From contig NZ_JADQTO010000008.1 of the NCBI RefSeq assembly GCF_015704865.1, positions 239,528 to 303,527 of the forward strand: DNA of 64,000 nt. The letters are read 5' to 3'. Under the pieces are notes generated by a model. It searched no databases, was not told where the DNA came from, and saw nothing but the letters and a program-made list of their open reading frames with translations. Positions 1-9,628 of the stretch are shown here, piece by piece; the stretch's first letter is position 1; each line of letters starts with the position of its first letter. Origin of the DNA: Actinoplanes aureus (lineage in GTDB: Bacteria; Actinomycetota; Actinomycetes; Mycobacteriales; Micromonosporaceae). Position numbers and translations under genes: made by a program.

Positions 1-220
1 CCAGCTCGCGCGGGGTTGCCGGGTCGCCCAGGTCGGCCGTCACGCCGACGGCGTGCTCGGCACCGCCGAGATCCTCGACCGCTTCGGCGACCCGGTCCTC
101 GGAGCGGGACGAGATCACCACCCGGGCGCCGTCGGCGACGAGCGCCTGCGCGGTGGCGAAACCGAGCCCGCGCGAGGCTCCGGTGAGGATGTAGACGCGA
201 TCAGCCAGCCCGAGATCCAT
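1..220 (-). CDS. SDR-family oxidoreductase, N-terminal part (runs off the left edge)
   Basis: The minus-strand frame starts at ATG 220 and leaves the window at base 1. The first 73 residues show the Rossmann glycine motif TGASRGLG near residues 13-20 and a following alpha/beta unit that ends VVISSRS, the usual nucleotide-binding start of short-chain dehydrogenases. Substrate and catalytic Ser-Tyr-Lys lie outside the window, so the reaction cannot be named. The start overlaps the last 20 bases of the upstream XRE regulator on the same strand, so the two are probably co-transcribed and the regulator may control this oxidoreductase. Confidence 0.85.
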   Translation of the reverse strand, partial: MDLGLADRVYILTGASRGLGFATAQALVADGARVVISSRSEDRVAEAVEDLGGAEHAVGVTADLGDPATPREL

Positions 221-980
221 GCACCGATCCTGCCATCTGAAACCGCAACGCGTCCGCTGTGGCCGGGTCGGCCGGCAGGAACGCCTCGATCGCCAGTTCG
301 GAGAGGGTGACGTCGCGCGGGGTGCCGAGCACCGAGGTGATGCTGAAGAAGCTGAGCTCCTCGTACTTCAGCGGGACGACCAGGCCGTCGGGCCGATCGG
401 CTACCAGACCGCCGGGGTAACCGGTGAGCTCGGTGCGCAGGTCCCGCAGCACCGGGTCGCCGGTGGCGGCGGCCTGCCGGTCGAGGCGGTGCAGGATGTG
501 CGTACGCCACTCGGCCAGGTTGCCGATCCGTGGCGCCATGCCGTCCGGGTGCAGCGCGAGCCGCAGTACGTTGACCGGTGGTTCGAGCAGGTGGGGCGCG
601 CACCCGGCGGTGAACCGGGCCACCGCGGTGTTGGCGTCGACCATGGTCCAGTGCCGGTCCACCAGCACCGCGGGGCAGGGATCGTGTCCGGCCAGCACGT
701 TGCGGAGTGCGGCCAGGACCGTCGACAGCGGTGTCGCGTCCAGTTCGGACTCGGAGTAGGCGGGCGCGTACCCGCCGGCGAGCAGCAGCTCGTTGCGGGA
801 CCGCAGCGGGACTTCGAGCTCCTCGGCGAGCCGCAGGATCATCTCGCTGGTCGGCCGGGAACGCCCGGTCTCCACGAAGGACAGATGGCGGGTGGAGACG
901 CCGGCCCGCACGGCCAGGTCGAGCTGGCTCATCCGCCGGTCGTCGCGCCAGGTCCGCAGCAGTCGTCCCACGTCACTCAT
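201..980 (-). CDS. XRE-family regulator with MmyB-like ligand-binding domain
   Basis: A 259-residue DNA-binding protein. Residues about 8-62 form a Cro/C1-type helix-turn-helix (RMSQLDLAVRAGVSTRHLSF, then ETGRSRPTSEMILRLAEEL). The rest matches the MmyB-like C-terminal domain typical of actinobacterial regulators, with a Trp-rich segment (DRHWTMVDANTAVARF) and a closing stretch rich in acidic and hydrophobic residues. Such proteins usually sit next to and control an SDR or other oxidoreductase, which fits the overlapping downstream SDR gene. The effector is unknown. The start at 980 leaves about 86 bases to the divergent NTF2-like gene, enough for a shared promoter region. Confidence 0.85.
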   Translation of the reverse strand: MSDVGRLLRTWRDDRRMSQLDLAVRAGVSTRHLSFVETGRSRPTSEMILRLAEELEVPLRSRNELLLAGGYAPAYSESELDATPLSTVLAALRNVLAGHDPCPAVLVDRHWTMVDANTAVARFTAGCAPHLLEPPVNVLRLALHPDGMAPRIGNLAEWRTHILHRLDRQAAATGDPVLRDLRTELTGYPGGLVADRPDGLVVPLKYEELSFFSITSVLGTPRDVTLSELAIEAFLPADPATADALRFQMAGSVHGSRAG

Positions 981-1066
981 GCCCGGACTGTAGGCAGCAC
1001 CGGCCCGCGGCCGCCATGACCTCTGAGGTAATCGACGCCCTTACCCGGGACGGGCACGGTGGAGCC

Positions 1067-1423
1067 ATGAGTGATTTCGACACGACAGTGCAGCGTTATC
1101 TGGCGATCTGGAACGAGACCGAGCCGCAGGCCCGCCGCGCCGGCATCGACGACGTCTTCACGGCGGACGTGCGCTACTCCGACCCGATCGCCACGGTCGA
1201 GGGCCGGGACGCGCTGAGTGCGCTGATCGGCGAGGTGCACCAACGGTTCCCCGGCCTGGTCTTCAGCCCCGGCGGGCTGCTCGACGCCCACCACGACCAG
1301 GCGCGATTCACCTGGCATCTGGGCCGACCCGGCGAGGAGCCGCTGGTCATCGGCTTCGACGTGGCCGAGCGGGACGCCGACGGCCGGATCAAGCTGGTCC
1401 TGGGCTTTTTCGACAAGGCCTGA
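1067..1423 (+). CDS. SnoaL/NTF2-like protein
   Basis: A 118-residue protein of the NTF2-like cone fold used by SnoaL-type isomerases, hydrolases and ligand-binding proteins. The N-terminal helix (TVQRYLAIWNETEPQARRAG), the strand TADVRYSDPIATVEGRDALSAL and the closing LVLGFFDKA are typical. ATG at 1067 is used; longer readings upstream lack coding character. It is divergent from the XRE regulator, so it may belong to the same small regulon. No substrate can be assigned, because the fold is used for many unrelated activities. Confidence 0.8.
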   Translation: MSDFDTTVQRYLAIWNETEPQARRAGIDDVFTADVRYSDPIATVEGRDALSALIGEVHQRFPGLVFSPGGLLDAHHDQARFTWHLGRPGEEPLVIGFDVAERDADGRIKLVLGFFDKA

Positions 1424-1498
1424 TCCGCTCCGAGTCGATCCGGAGGATGCGCCCGCCACCCCGGGGGCGGCGCATCTCCGGCGCCTCGCAGCGAGCGG

Positions 1499-2077
1499 TC
1501 AGTGGCGGCGGACGGCCTCTTCGACGACGTCGAGGACGTGGAGCAGCTCGCCGGGCGGGCGGCCGGTGGCCAGGTGCAGGACCAGGCCGTCGTAGGCCAG
1601 CTCGAGGAACTGGGTGAGCACCTCGACCGGCACGTCCTTGCGCAGCACCCCGGCGTCGTGCTGGCGTTGCAGGCGCTCGCGGGTGGCGTCGGCGATGGCG
1701 GCCGAGCGCTGCGCCCAGCGCTTGGCGAACGCCGGGTCGGTCCGCAGCCGGTGCGAGACCTCCAGCTGGGTGCCGAGCCAGCCCGCGGTGTCACCCTCGC
1801 TGTTGCCGGCCCGCGCCAGCAGGTCGCGCATCACCTGGACGAGGCCGTTGCGGGTGACCGTCTCGACCATCGTGGCGGCGTCGTCCTCGGCCACGGCGAG
1901 GAACAACGACTCCTTGTCGCGAAAATGGTGGAAAATCGCACCACGGGACATGCCCGTCGCCTCCTCGAGGCGGCGGACCGTGGCGCCCTCGTAGCCGAAC
2001 CGCGCGAAGCAGGCACGAGCCGCGCTGAGGATCTCGTGGCGACGCGCGTCTAGCTGGTCCTGACTAACCCGGGGCAC
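1499..2077 (-). CDS. acnR: TetR-family repressor, AcnR-like (aconitase regulator)
   Basis: A 192-residue TetR regulator starting at GTG 2077. The N-terminal helix-turn-helix (residues about 12-55: GATVRRLEEATGMSRGAIFH followed by HFRDKESLF) and the next segment (AEDDAATMVETV, NGLVQVMRDLL) closely match the AcnR family. AcnR represses aconitase in Corynebacterium and lies beside acn in mycobacteria. Here the aconitase gene is about 4 kb away (6191-8962) with six genes between. A perfect 12-bp palindrome in this gene's upstream region recurs in near-identical form upstream of acn, which supports the assignment. What I see is the AcnR-type HTH; control of acn is inferred from family and shared site. 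Confidence 0.72.
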   Translation of the reverse strand: MPRVSQDQLDARRHEILSAARACFARFGYEGATVRRLEEATGMSRGAIFHHFRDKESLFLAVAEDDAATMVETVTRNGLVQVMRDLLARAGNSEGDTAGWLGTQLEVSHRLRTDPAFAKRWAQRSAAIADATRERLQRQHDAGVLRKDVPVEVLTQFLELAYDGLVLHLATGRPPGELLHVLDVVEEAVRRH

Positions 2078-2114
2078 GCGCTGATCGTGTCACGGTGCCC
2101 CGGTCCGTTGCAAT

Positions 2115-2126
2115 CCGTACGTACGG
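2115..2126. promoter_or_regulatory. candidate AcnR operator upstream of acnR
   Basis: CCGTACGTACGG is a perfect 12-bp palindrome 38 bases upstream of the acnR-like start. A 10/12 match (CCGTACGTCCGT, 9067-9078) lies upstream of acn. The corynebacterial AcnR site also carries a GTAC core. Autoregulation is inferred. Confidence 0.45.
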
Positions 2127-2240
2127 CTTCTTAAGCTGGTCCGTCCCCCGAACGGATGATGCGAATTTCGTCATCCCGCCCGCATTTTGTTAACACTCCT
2201 GGACTGTTCGGTTCCGTCACCGCTCACGTAAAGTGCCCGG

Positions 2241-2888
2241 GTGCCCCTCGTCTTCCTGGCTTTGGACGACACCCTGCTCGACCGCAGCGGTGCGTTCCGG
2301 CTGTGGGCGAAAGGTTTCCTCGACGAGATCGCGGCACCCCAGGACGACCTGGACTGGCTGGTCTCGGTCGACGCCGACGGGCTCACCTCCCGGTGGGATC
2401 TCGCGGACCTGATCCGGGACCGATACCAGCTCCGGATCCCCTCCATCGACGTGGTGGACGAGCTGAACGAGGGGCCGCTGACGTTCGAGCGGCTGGACCC
2501 GATGGTGGGTTGCGCGCTGGAGATCGCCGGGGACGCCGGGCTGGTCCCGGTCGTGGTCACCAACGGGCCGAGGGAGCAGCAGGAGGCGCGGATCCGGCGT
2601 ACCGGGCTGGACCGCTACGTCGCCGACTGGGTGATCTCGGAGGAGTGCGGGGTCAGCAAGCCGAACCCGCGGATCTTCGCGCTCGCCGCCCAGCGGGTGC
2701 GGATGCGCCTGGCCGGCGCCTGGGTGGTGGGTGACAGCCCCGAGGCGGACATCGGCGGCGCGGCCGCGATGGGCCTGCGCAGCGTGTGGCTGCACCGCGG
2801 GCGGGAGTGGGTGGACAACCGGTTCGCCCCGACGCACGTGGTGGGCAACGTGATCCAGGGCATCTCCGCGATCATGGCGACCCGCTGA
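2241..2888 (+). CDS. HAD-superfamily protein lacking the catalytic nucleophile
   Basis: A 215-residue HAD-like fold protein, GTG start at 2241. Motif I reads FLALDDTLLDR. The usual nucleophilic Asp (as in FDLDDTLLDR) is Ala7, while the general acid Asp9 and Thr11 are kept. Motif II (VVVTNG, Thr107), motif III (SKPNP, Lys140) and motif IV (GDSPEADIGGA, Asp165 and Asp170) are all present. Length and the cap domain between residues 14 and 90 fit phosphoglycolate-phosphatase-like HADs. Without the nucleophile, phospho-aspartate chemistry should fail, so the protein may be a binding pseudo-phosphatase. I read the codon as GCT directly. No clear Shine-Dalgarno precedes the start. Confidence 0.85.
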   Translation: MPLVFLALDDTLLDRSGAFRLWAKGFLDEIAAPQDDLDWLVSVDADGLTSRWDLADLIRDRYQLRIPSIDVVDELNEGPLTFERLDPMVGCALEIAGDAGLVPVVVTNGPREQQEARIRRTGLDRYVADWVISEECGVSKPNPRIFALAAQRVRMRLAGAWVVGDSPEADIGGAAAMGLRSVWLHRGREWVDNRFAPTHVVGNVIQGISAIMATR

Positions 2889-2950
2889 GATAAATAGGTT
2901 GCGCGGGTCAGGGCGATCCGCGAGAGTCGACCGCGCACGAACGACCCGAC

Positions 2951-3025
2951 GAGAAAGAAGGGGGTGGACCTAATGGCCGTCTTTGTGATGCCTGCTGTCC
3001 GGCCTTCCCTGTTTACTTCTTTCTC
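2951..3025 (+). promoter_or_regulatory. 10-bp inverted repeat in the 5' leader of the RIO kinase
   Basis: GAGAAAGAAG (2951-2960) is matched by its exact complement CTTCTTTCTC (3016-3025), 55 bases apart. The right arm ends where the ribosome-binding site GAGGAG of the kinase begins (about 3025-3031). Pairing could mask or expose that site, or form a leader hairpin. A short overlapping frame begins at ATG 2973 with a good GGGGGTGG upstream and ends at 3122 inside the kinase gene. Its translation is unproven. Confidence 0.4.
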
Positions 3026-3040
3026 CGAGGAGACCCTCCA

Positions 3041-3958
3041 GTGCGCGAGCACGATCCTTACAGCTCCACCACCATGCGCCGCGGCCGTCGCAAGTTCGAT
3101 GACGACGACGCTGACTTTCTGAAGATCAGTCGGCTCGAGCCGGCTCTGCACGAGGACCCGGACCTGCCCGAGGAGGGCGACCGCTGGTCCACCTGGGACG
3201 GTGCACTGCACGGTCCCGATCCACGTCCCGACTGGGTGCGCACCGAGCACGGTGCCGTCGATACCGAGCTGGGCATGCTCAAGACCGGCAAGGAAGCCGA
3301 CGTCTTCCTCGTCCGCCGGGAATTGCCAGCGACCGGGCAGGTCAGCATGCTGGCCGCGAAGCGGTATCGCGACGGCGAACACCGGCTGTTCCACCGCGAC
3401 GCGGGATACCTGGAAGGACGCCGGGTGCGGCGGTCCCGCGAGATGCGGGCCATGACGAACCGTACGGCGTTCGGCAAGGAGCTCATCGCCGGGCAGTGGG
3501 CGGCCGCCGAGTTCGGTGCGCTGGGCCGGCTTTGGGAGATCGGTCAGGAGAGCGGGCTGGTCAACGTCCCGTACCCGGTGCAGCTGATCGGCACCGAGCT
3601 GATGATGGAGTTCATCGGGGACTGGGAGACCGGGGAGGCCGCGCCACGGCTCGCCCAGGTGCGTACCGACTCGGATGGGCTGGCCGACCTGTGGCGGCAG
3701 ATGACCGACGCGCTGTCGGTGCTGGCCCGGGCGCAGGTGGCGCACGGTGACCTGTCGCCGTACAACACGATGGTTCACGACGGCCGGCTGGTGCTGATCG
3801 ACCTGCCGCAGATCATCGACGTGATCGCCAATCCGCGCGGGGGCGAGTTCATCGCCCGCGACGTCAACAACGTGGCGAACTGGTTCCGTTCACGCGGGCT
3901 GCCGGTCGACGCGGAGGGGCTGATCGAGCGTCTGCATCACGAGGCGGGACTGCGCTGA
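3041..3958 (+). CDS. RIO-family serine/threonine protein kinase
   Basis: A 305-residue RIO-type kinase starting at GTG 3041 behind GAGGAG. It has a basic and acidic N-terminal tail (residues 1-60), a glycine-poor nucleotide loop KTGKEADVFLV (81-91), the ATP-anchoring Lys107 in LAAKRYR, the catalytic loop HGDLSPYN (Asp237, Asn242) and the metal-binding segment LIDLPQ (Asp254), which replaces the DFG of classical kinases. RIO kinases act in ribosome maturation in eukaryotes and archaea. The role of the actinobacterial members is not established. It stands alone, with a long leader carrying an inverted repeat. Confidence 0.9.
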   Translation: MREHDPYSSTTMRRGRRKFDDDDADFLKISRLEPALHEDPDLPEEGDRWSTWDGALHGPDPRPDWVRTEHGAVDTELGMLKTGKEADVFLVRRELPATGQVSMLAAKRYRDGEHRLFHRDAGYLEGRRVRRSREMRAMTNRTAFGKELIAGQWAAAEFGALGRLWEIGQESGLVNVPYPVQLIGTELMMEFIGDWETGEAAPRLAQVRTDSDGLADLWRQMTDALSVLARAQVAHGDLSPYNTMVHDGRLVLIDLPQIIDVIANPRGGEFIARDVNNVANWFRSRGLPVDAEGLIERLHHEAGLR

Positions 3959-3983
3959 CCGCGCGTCCCAGACCCGGCCCGCG

Positions 3984-4229
3984 TCACTGGAGGTAACCCT
4001 CCACCTCGCCGATCCCGTGGGCCTGCTCGGCGTCCGGGTCGAGTCCGGCCGAGCGGGCCGCCCGGCGCCGGCGCAGCAGGTCCCAGCACTGATCCAGCGA
4101 CTCCTCGAGCTCCTTGAGCCGGGCGTGCTCCTCGTCCGAGGAGATCTTTCCCTGGCTCAGCTGCTGGCGCAGCGTGTGCTCTTCCTCGACCAAGCCGCTG
4201 ATCCGGCTCAGCACAGTCTTGTCATCCAT
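3984..4229 (-). CDS. DUF2630 small protein
   Basis: An 81-residue highly charged helical protein. The start MDDKTVLSRISGLVEEEHTL and the central LDQCWDLLRRRRAARSAGLD are characteristic of the actinobacterial DUF2630 family. Heptad-like spacing suggests a coiled coil. No catalytic residues are visible and the function is unknown. It is convergent with the RIO kinase (25-base gap) and downstream of the next minus-strand gene with only 13 bases between, so the two may be co-transcribed. Confidence 0.85.
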   Translation of the reverse strand: MDDKTVLSRISGLVEEEHTLRQQLSQGKISSDEEHARLKELEESLDQCWDLLRRRRAARSAGLDPDAEQAHGIGEVEGYLQ

Positions 4230-4242
4230 TCCCGAAGCCTAT

Positions 4243-4953
4243 TCACCACGCGGGCTCGGGTGGCGTACCGAGTGGCGTGTCCGACAGGCCGAGCTTCGCG
4301 CGGGTGTCGGTGATCTCGTCCGCCAGCCGCCGGTAGAGCGCCGGCGGATCGTCCGCCATCGCGCTGAGGGCGGCCGCCCGGCGGCCGAGTTCGCGCTCCC
4401 AATCCACGGCCAGACGGTCGGGGCGGATCCGGTCGAAGTGCTTGCGGGCCAGCTCGGCGTCCCCGCTCAGGCCGGCCGCCGCGCCGGTGTGGAACGCGTG
4501 CCACCACGACGTCGCGCCGACCCTGCTCTGCGGGGCGGACAGCGAGCGAGCGACGTCGGCCGGCGTCCCGATCTCCTGGCGCACCTCGACGACCCGTCGC
4601 CGGGCGATGCCGGTGATCTGGTCCAGGTCGGCGGCGAACTGGTCGTCTCGGACGTGCCGGATGTTCTGCACCCACACGTGGCCGTCCTCGGGGCGTTCGG
4701 TGGCGAAGTCGCCGGTGTCTTCCCGCCAGTACAGCTTGCCGCCGTAGTCGTAGCTGAACTCGCGGATCGGGCCCCAGAGGAAGGTGGCGCCGACACCCAG
4801 CCGGGTATCGGCGCGGGCCCGCTCGAACTCCACGAAGAGCAGCCACCAGCCGCGATCCTCGACCCAGATGCGGGTGCGCTTGTGGCGGCGCAGACCCAGC
4901 GGACGCAGCTCCGTCTGAGCCGCGGCGACGATCATCTGTTCAGGTGTGGGCAC
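4243..4953 (-). CDS. hypothetical protein, DUF4304-like N-terminal half
   Basis: A 236-residue soluble protein starting at ATG 4953. The first 110 residues (a helix, then GLRRHKRTRIWVEDRGWWLL, FVEFERARADTRLGVGATF) resemble DUF4304-type proteins, which pair an opening helix with a strand-rich domain. The C-terminal half is helical and alanine-rich. There is no signal peptide, membrane segment or catalytic signature. It is probably in an operon with the DUF2630 gene. The family link is from pattern only and the function is unknown. Confidence 0.6.
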   Translation of the reverse strand: MPTPEQMIVAAAQTELRPLGLRRHKRTRIWVEDRGWWLLFVEFERARADTRLGVGATFLWGPIREFSYDYGGKLYWREDTGDFATERPEDGHVWVQNIRHVRDDQFAADLDQITGIARRRVVEVRQEIGTPADVARSLSAPQSRVGATSWWHAFHTGAAAGLSGDAELARKHFDRIRPDRLAVDWERELGRRAAALSAMADDPPALYRRLADEITDTRAKLGLSDTPLGTPPEPAW

Positions 4954-5053
4954 CGGGCGACCCTAACCCGCCGGCGGTGTGTTCGCGGTGACGCCGGAAC
5001 GGTTGTGGGGCAGGGTGTATCCGGCGGGACACCATCGACGATCAAGGAATGCC

Positions 5054-5644
5054 GTGACGCTTGAAGCCCAGCGGGAGCACATGCTCACCGGCCGGATGTA
5101 CAACGACCTCACCGATGAGCTGGTGCGGGCGCGGCAACGGACCGTGCTTGCGACCACTGAGTACAACCACAGCTTCGGGCAGGCGCCGGCGACCCGCGAA
5201 GCGATCCTGCGGCGGCTGCTCGGTGCGGTGGGTGAGAACTGCTACTTCGAGCCGACGTTCCGGTGCGAGTTCGGCTTCAACATCCGCATCGGCCGCGACT
5301 TCTACGCCAACTTCGACTGCGTGATGCTGGACGGTGGAGGCATCACCATCGGGGATCACGTGCTCTTCGGGCCGAAGGTCGGCATCTACACCTCGAACCA
5401 CGCGATCGACGCGGCCGAGCGGGTGGCCGGCGGGTGTTACGCCAAACCGGTCGTCATCGGCGATCGCGTGTGGGTCGGCGGTGGCGTCACCATCAACCAG
5501 GGCGTGACCATCGGCGATGACACGATCATCGGCTCCGGGAGTGTGGTGACCCGGTCGATCCCGGCCGGGGTGGTCGCGGTCGGGAACCCGGCCCGGGTGC
5601 TGCGCGAGATCACCGATGCCGACAAGACGGGATACCAGCCCTGA
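5054..5644 (+). CDS. maltose/galactoside O-acetyltransferase family (left-handed beta helix)
   Basis: A 196-residue hexapeptide acetyltransferase. The N-terminal maltose-acetyltransferase segment (HMLTGRMYNDLTDELVRAR) is followed by beta-helix coils (CEFGFNIRIGRDFYANFDC, GGITIGDHVLFGP, IGDDTIIGSGSVV). The catalytic His is in YTSNHAID, and the tail VAVGNPARVLREI binds acetyl-CoA in homologues. GTG at 5054 is chosen because the protein then starts at the conserved TLEAQREHMLTG. The enzyme should transfer acetyl groups from acetyl-CoA to a sugar hydroxyl; the sugar is unknown. Its stop overlaps the next gene's start by one base (TGATG), so translation is coupled. Confidence 0.88.
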   Translation: MTLEAQREHMLTGRMYNDLTDELVRARQRTVLATTEYNHSFGQAPATREAILRRLLGAVGENCYFEPTFRCEFGFNIRIGRDFYANFDCVMLDGGGITIGDHVLFGPKVGIYTSNHAIDAAERVAGGCYAKPVVIGDRVWVGGGVTINQGVTIGDDTIIGSGSVVTRSIPAGVVAVGNPARVLREITDADKTGYQP

Positions 5645-6039
5645 TGCACGTCGACCTGGTAGCGGTGATCGTCGAGGAGTACGACCCGGCGATCGAGTTC
5701 TTCACCGAGGTGCTCGGTTTCGCGCTGACCGAGGACTCGCCGTCGCTGACCAACGACGGTCGGCCGAAACGCTGGGTGGTGGTCCGCCCGCCGGGTGGCG
5801 GGACCGGACTGCTGCTGGCCCGGGCCGACGGCGAGCGGCAGGTGGCGGCGGTCGGCGACCAGATGGCCGGGCGGGTGGGCTTCTTCCTGCGGGTCGACGA
5901 CTTCGACGCGACCTATCAGCGGATGGTCGCGCACGGCGTGCGTTTCCTGAAGGAGCCGCGAACCGAGTCCTATGGCGAGATCGCCGTCTTCCTGGACATC
6001 GCCGGCAACAAGTGGGACCTGCTCGGACCCGCTGCTTGA
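5644..6039 (+). CDS. VOC-family (glyoxalase/bleomycin-resistance fold) protein
   Basis: A 131-residue vicinal-oxygen-chelate protein built from two beta-alpha-beta-beta-beta modules: MHVDLVAVIVEEYDPAIEFF with TEVLGFAL, and RVGFFLRVDDFDATYQRMVA ending in IAVFLDIAGNKWDLLGP. The ending GNKWDL is typical of single-domain VOC proteins of unknown substrate. Metal ligands are not evident at every usual position, so the activity stays open. It is translated with the acetyltransferase gene through a TGATG overlap. Confidence 0.85.
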   Translation: MHVDLVAVIVEEYDPAIEFFTEVLGFALTEDSPSLTNDGRPKRWVVVRPPGGGTGLLLARADGERQVAAVGDQMAGRVGFFLRVDDFDATYQRMVAHGVRFLKEPRTESYGEIAVFLDIAGNKWDLLGPAA

Positions 6040-6136
6040 GCCCGGCGGCCGCGCTGCGGCCTGGAGTGGCACCCGGCTCGCGTCGTAGCCCGGGTACCTG
6101 TTCGTAGGGCGTACCACGAAGGGGTTTGAAAAGGGT

Positions 6137-6172
6137 GACGCCCTGCCTTCCGGAACCGGAAGGCAGGGCGTC
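6137..6172. terminator. bidirectional hairpin terminator between the VOC gene and acn
   Basis: A perfect 17-bp stem (GACGCCCTGCCTTCCGG and its complement) closes an AA loop. It lies 98 bases after the VOC gene and 19 bases after the acn stop on the opposite strand. No strong T run follows on either side, so it is the stem strength that suggests termination of both convergent transcripts. Confidence 0.75.
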
Positions 6173-6190
6173 GGGATGATCTGGAAGAGA

Positions 6191-8962
<2,772 letters not shown>

Positions 8963-9026
8963 CGTCATCTCCTTCACACCCAGCGACTGGAAGTCAAGTC
9001 TTTCGCACCGAAAGGGCGACCTTCGG

Positions 9027-9042
9027 GTTAGGTATGCCTAAC
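9027..9042. promoter_or_regulatory. candidate iron box (DtxR/IdeR type) upstream of acn
   Basis: GTTAGGTATGCCTAAC is an inverted repeat (GTTAGG and CCTAAC around TATG), 65-80 bases upstream of the acn start. It agrees with 13 of 19 positions of the DtxR consensus, including 13 of the first 15. Iron-dependent regulators control aconitase in related actinobacteria. Binding here is inferred. Confidence 0.5.
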
Positions 9043-9066
9043 TCTCGGTTCACATCTCTTGGTAAA

Positions 9067-9078
9067 CCGTACGTCCGT
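9067..9078. promoter_or_regulatory. candidate AcnR operator upstream of acn
   Basis: CCGTACGTCCGT differs at two of twelve positions from the perfect palindrome upstream of the acnR-like gene (2115-2126). It lies about 105 bases upstream of the acn start, beyond the candidate iron box. Function is inferred from the shared sequence. Confidence 0.4.
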
Positions 9079-9183
9079 CTTGCTAGCCATCGCAAGGCGG
9101 GGTCCACCTCCCGATCCTCTCAGTCCGGGCTGGTCGCGCGGGCCGAGGTTTGCGGGCGTCGATCGGTGGGAATGCGCGGCGCC

Positions 9184-9573
9184 ATGACTGCCCCGGCCGA
9201 ACTCGACCAGCTCGCCGACTTCTTCGGGCGTTACGGCACCGCCCTCACCACGGGCGACGTCGCCACCATCGCCGGCTGTCACACGCTGCCCGGACTCGTC
9301 GTCTCCGACTCGTACAGCTTCACGTTCAGCTCGCCCGCGGCGGTGGCCCTGTCGTTCCTGGGCGCGGCGCCCGCGTACCGGGAGCAGCGGATCGTGGCCG
9401 CACACGCGAAGGTGCTCGACGTGCTGCCGCTGTCCGCCATGTTGTCCCTGGTGTCGGTCGAGTGGGAGTACCTCGACGACGCGGGCGACGCGGTACCCGG
9501 CGAGCACTACCGGTACCTGATCCGGACCGATGCCGACGGGCCGCACATCACCGCGGTCATCACCACCCGCTGA
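9184..9573 (+). CDS. NTF2-like domain protein
   Basis: A 129-residue small alpha/beta protein divergent from acn. The opening helix (ELDQLADFFGRYGTALTTGD), the short insert TIAGCHTLPGLVVSDSYSF and the closing strands HYRYLIRTDADGPHITAVIT fit the NTF2/SnoaL-like fold. No catalytic residues can be named. ATG 9184 is preferred; an in-frame ATG at 9172 is also possible, and a reading from 9034 would pass through the acn operator region. Function unknown. Confidence 0.7.
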   Translation: MTAPAELDQLADFFGRYGTALTTGDVATIAGCHTLPGLVVSDSYSFTFSSPAAVALSFLGAAPAYREQRIVAAHAKVLDVLPLSAMLSLVSVEWEYLDDAGDAVPGEHYRYLIRTDADGPHITAVITTR

Positions 9574-9628
9574 GCCTCTATTCACCAGCCGCGCTGAAAA
9601 GGTCACAGGCCGGTGCGACCATGGTCCG

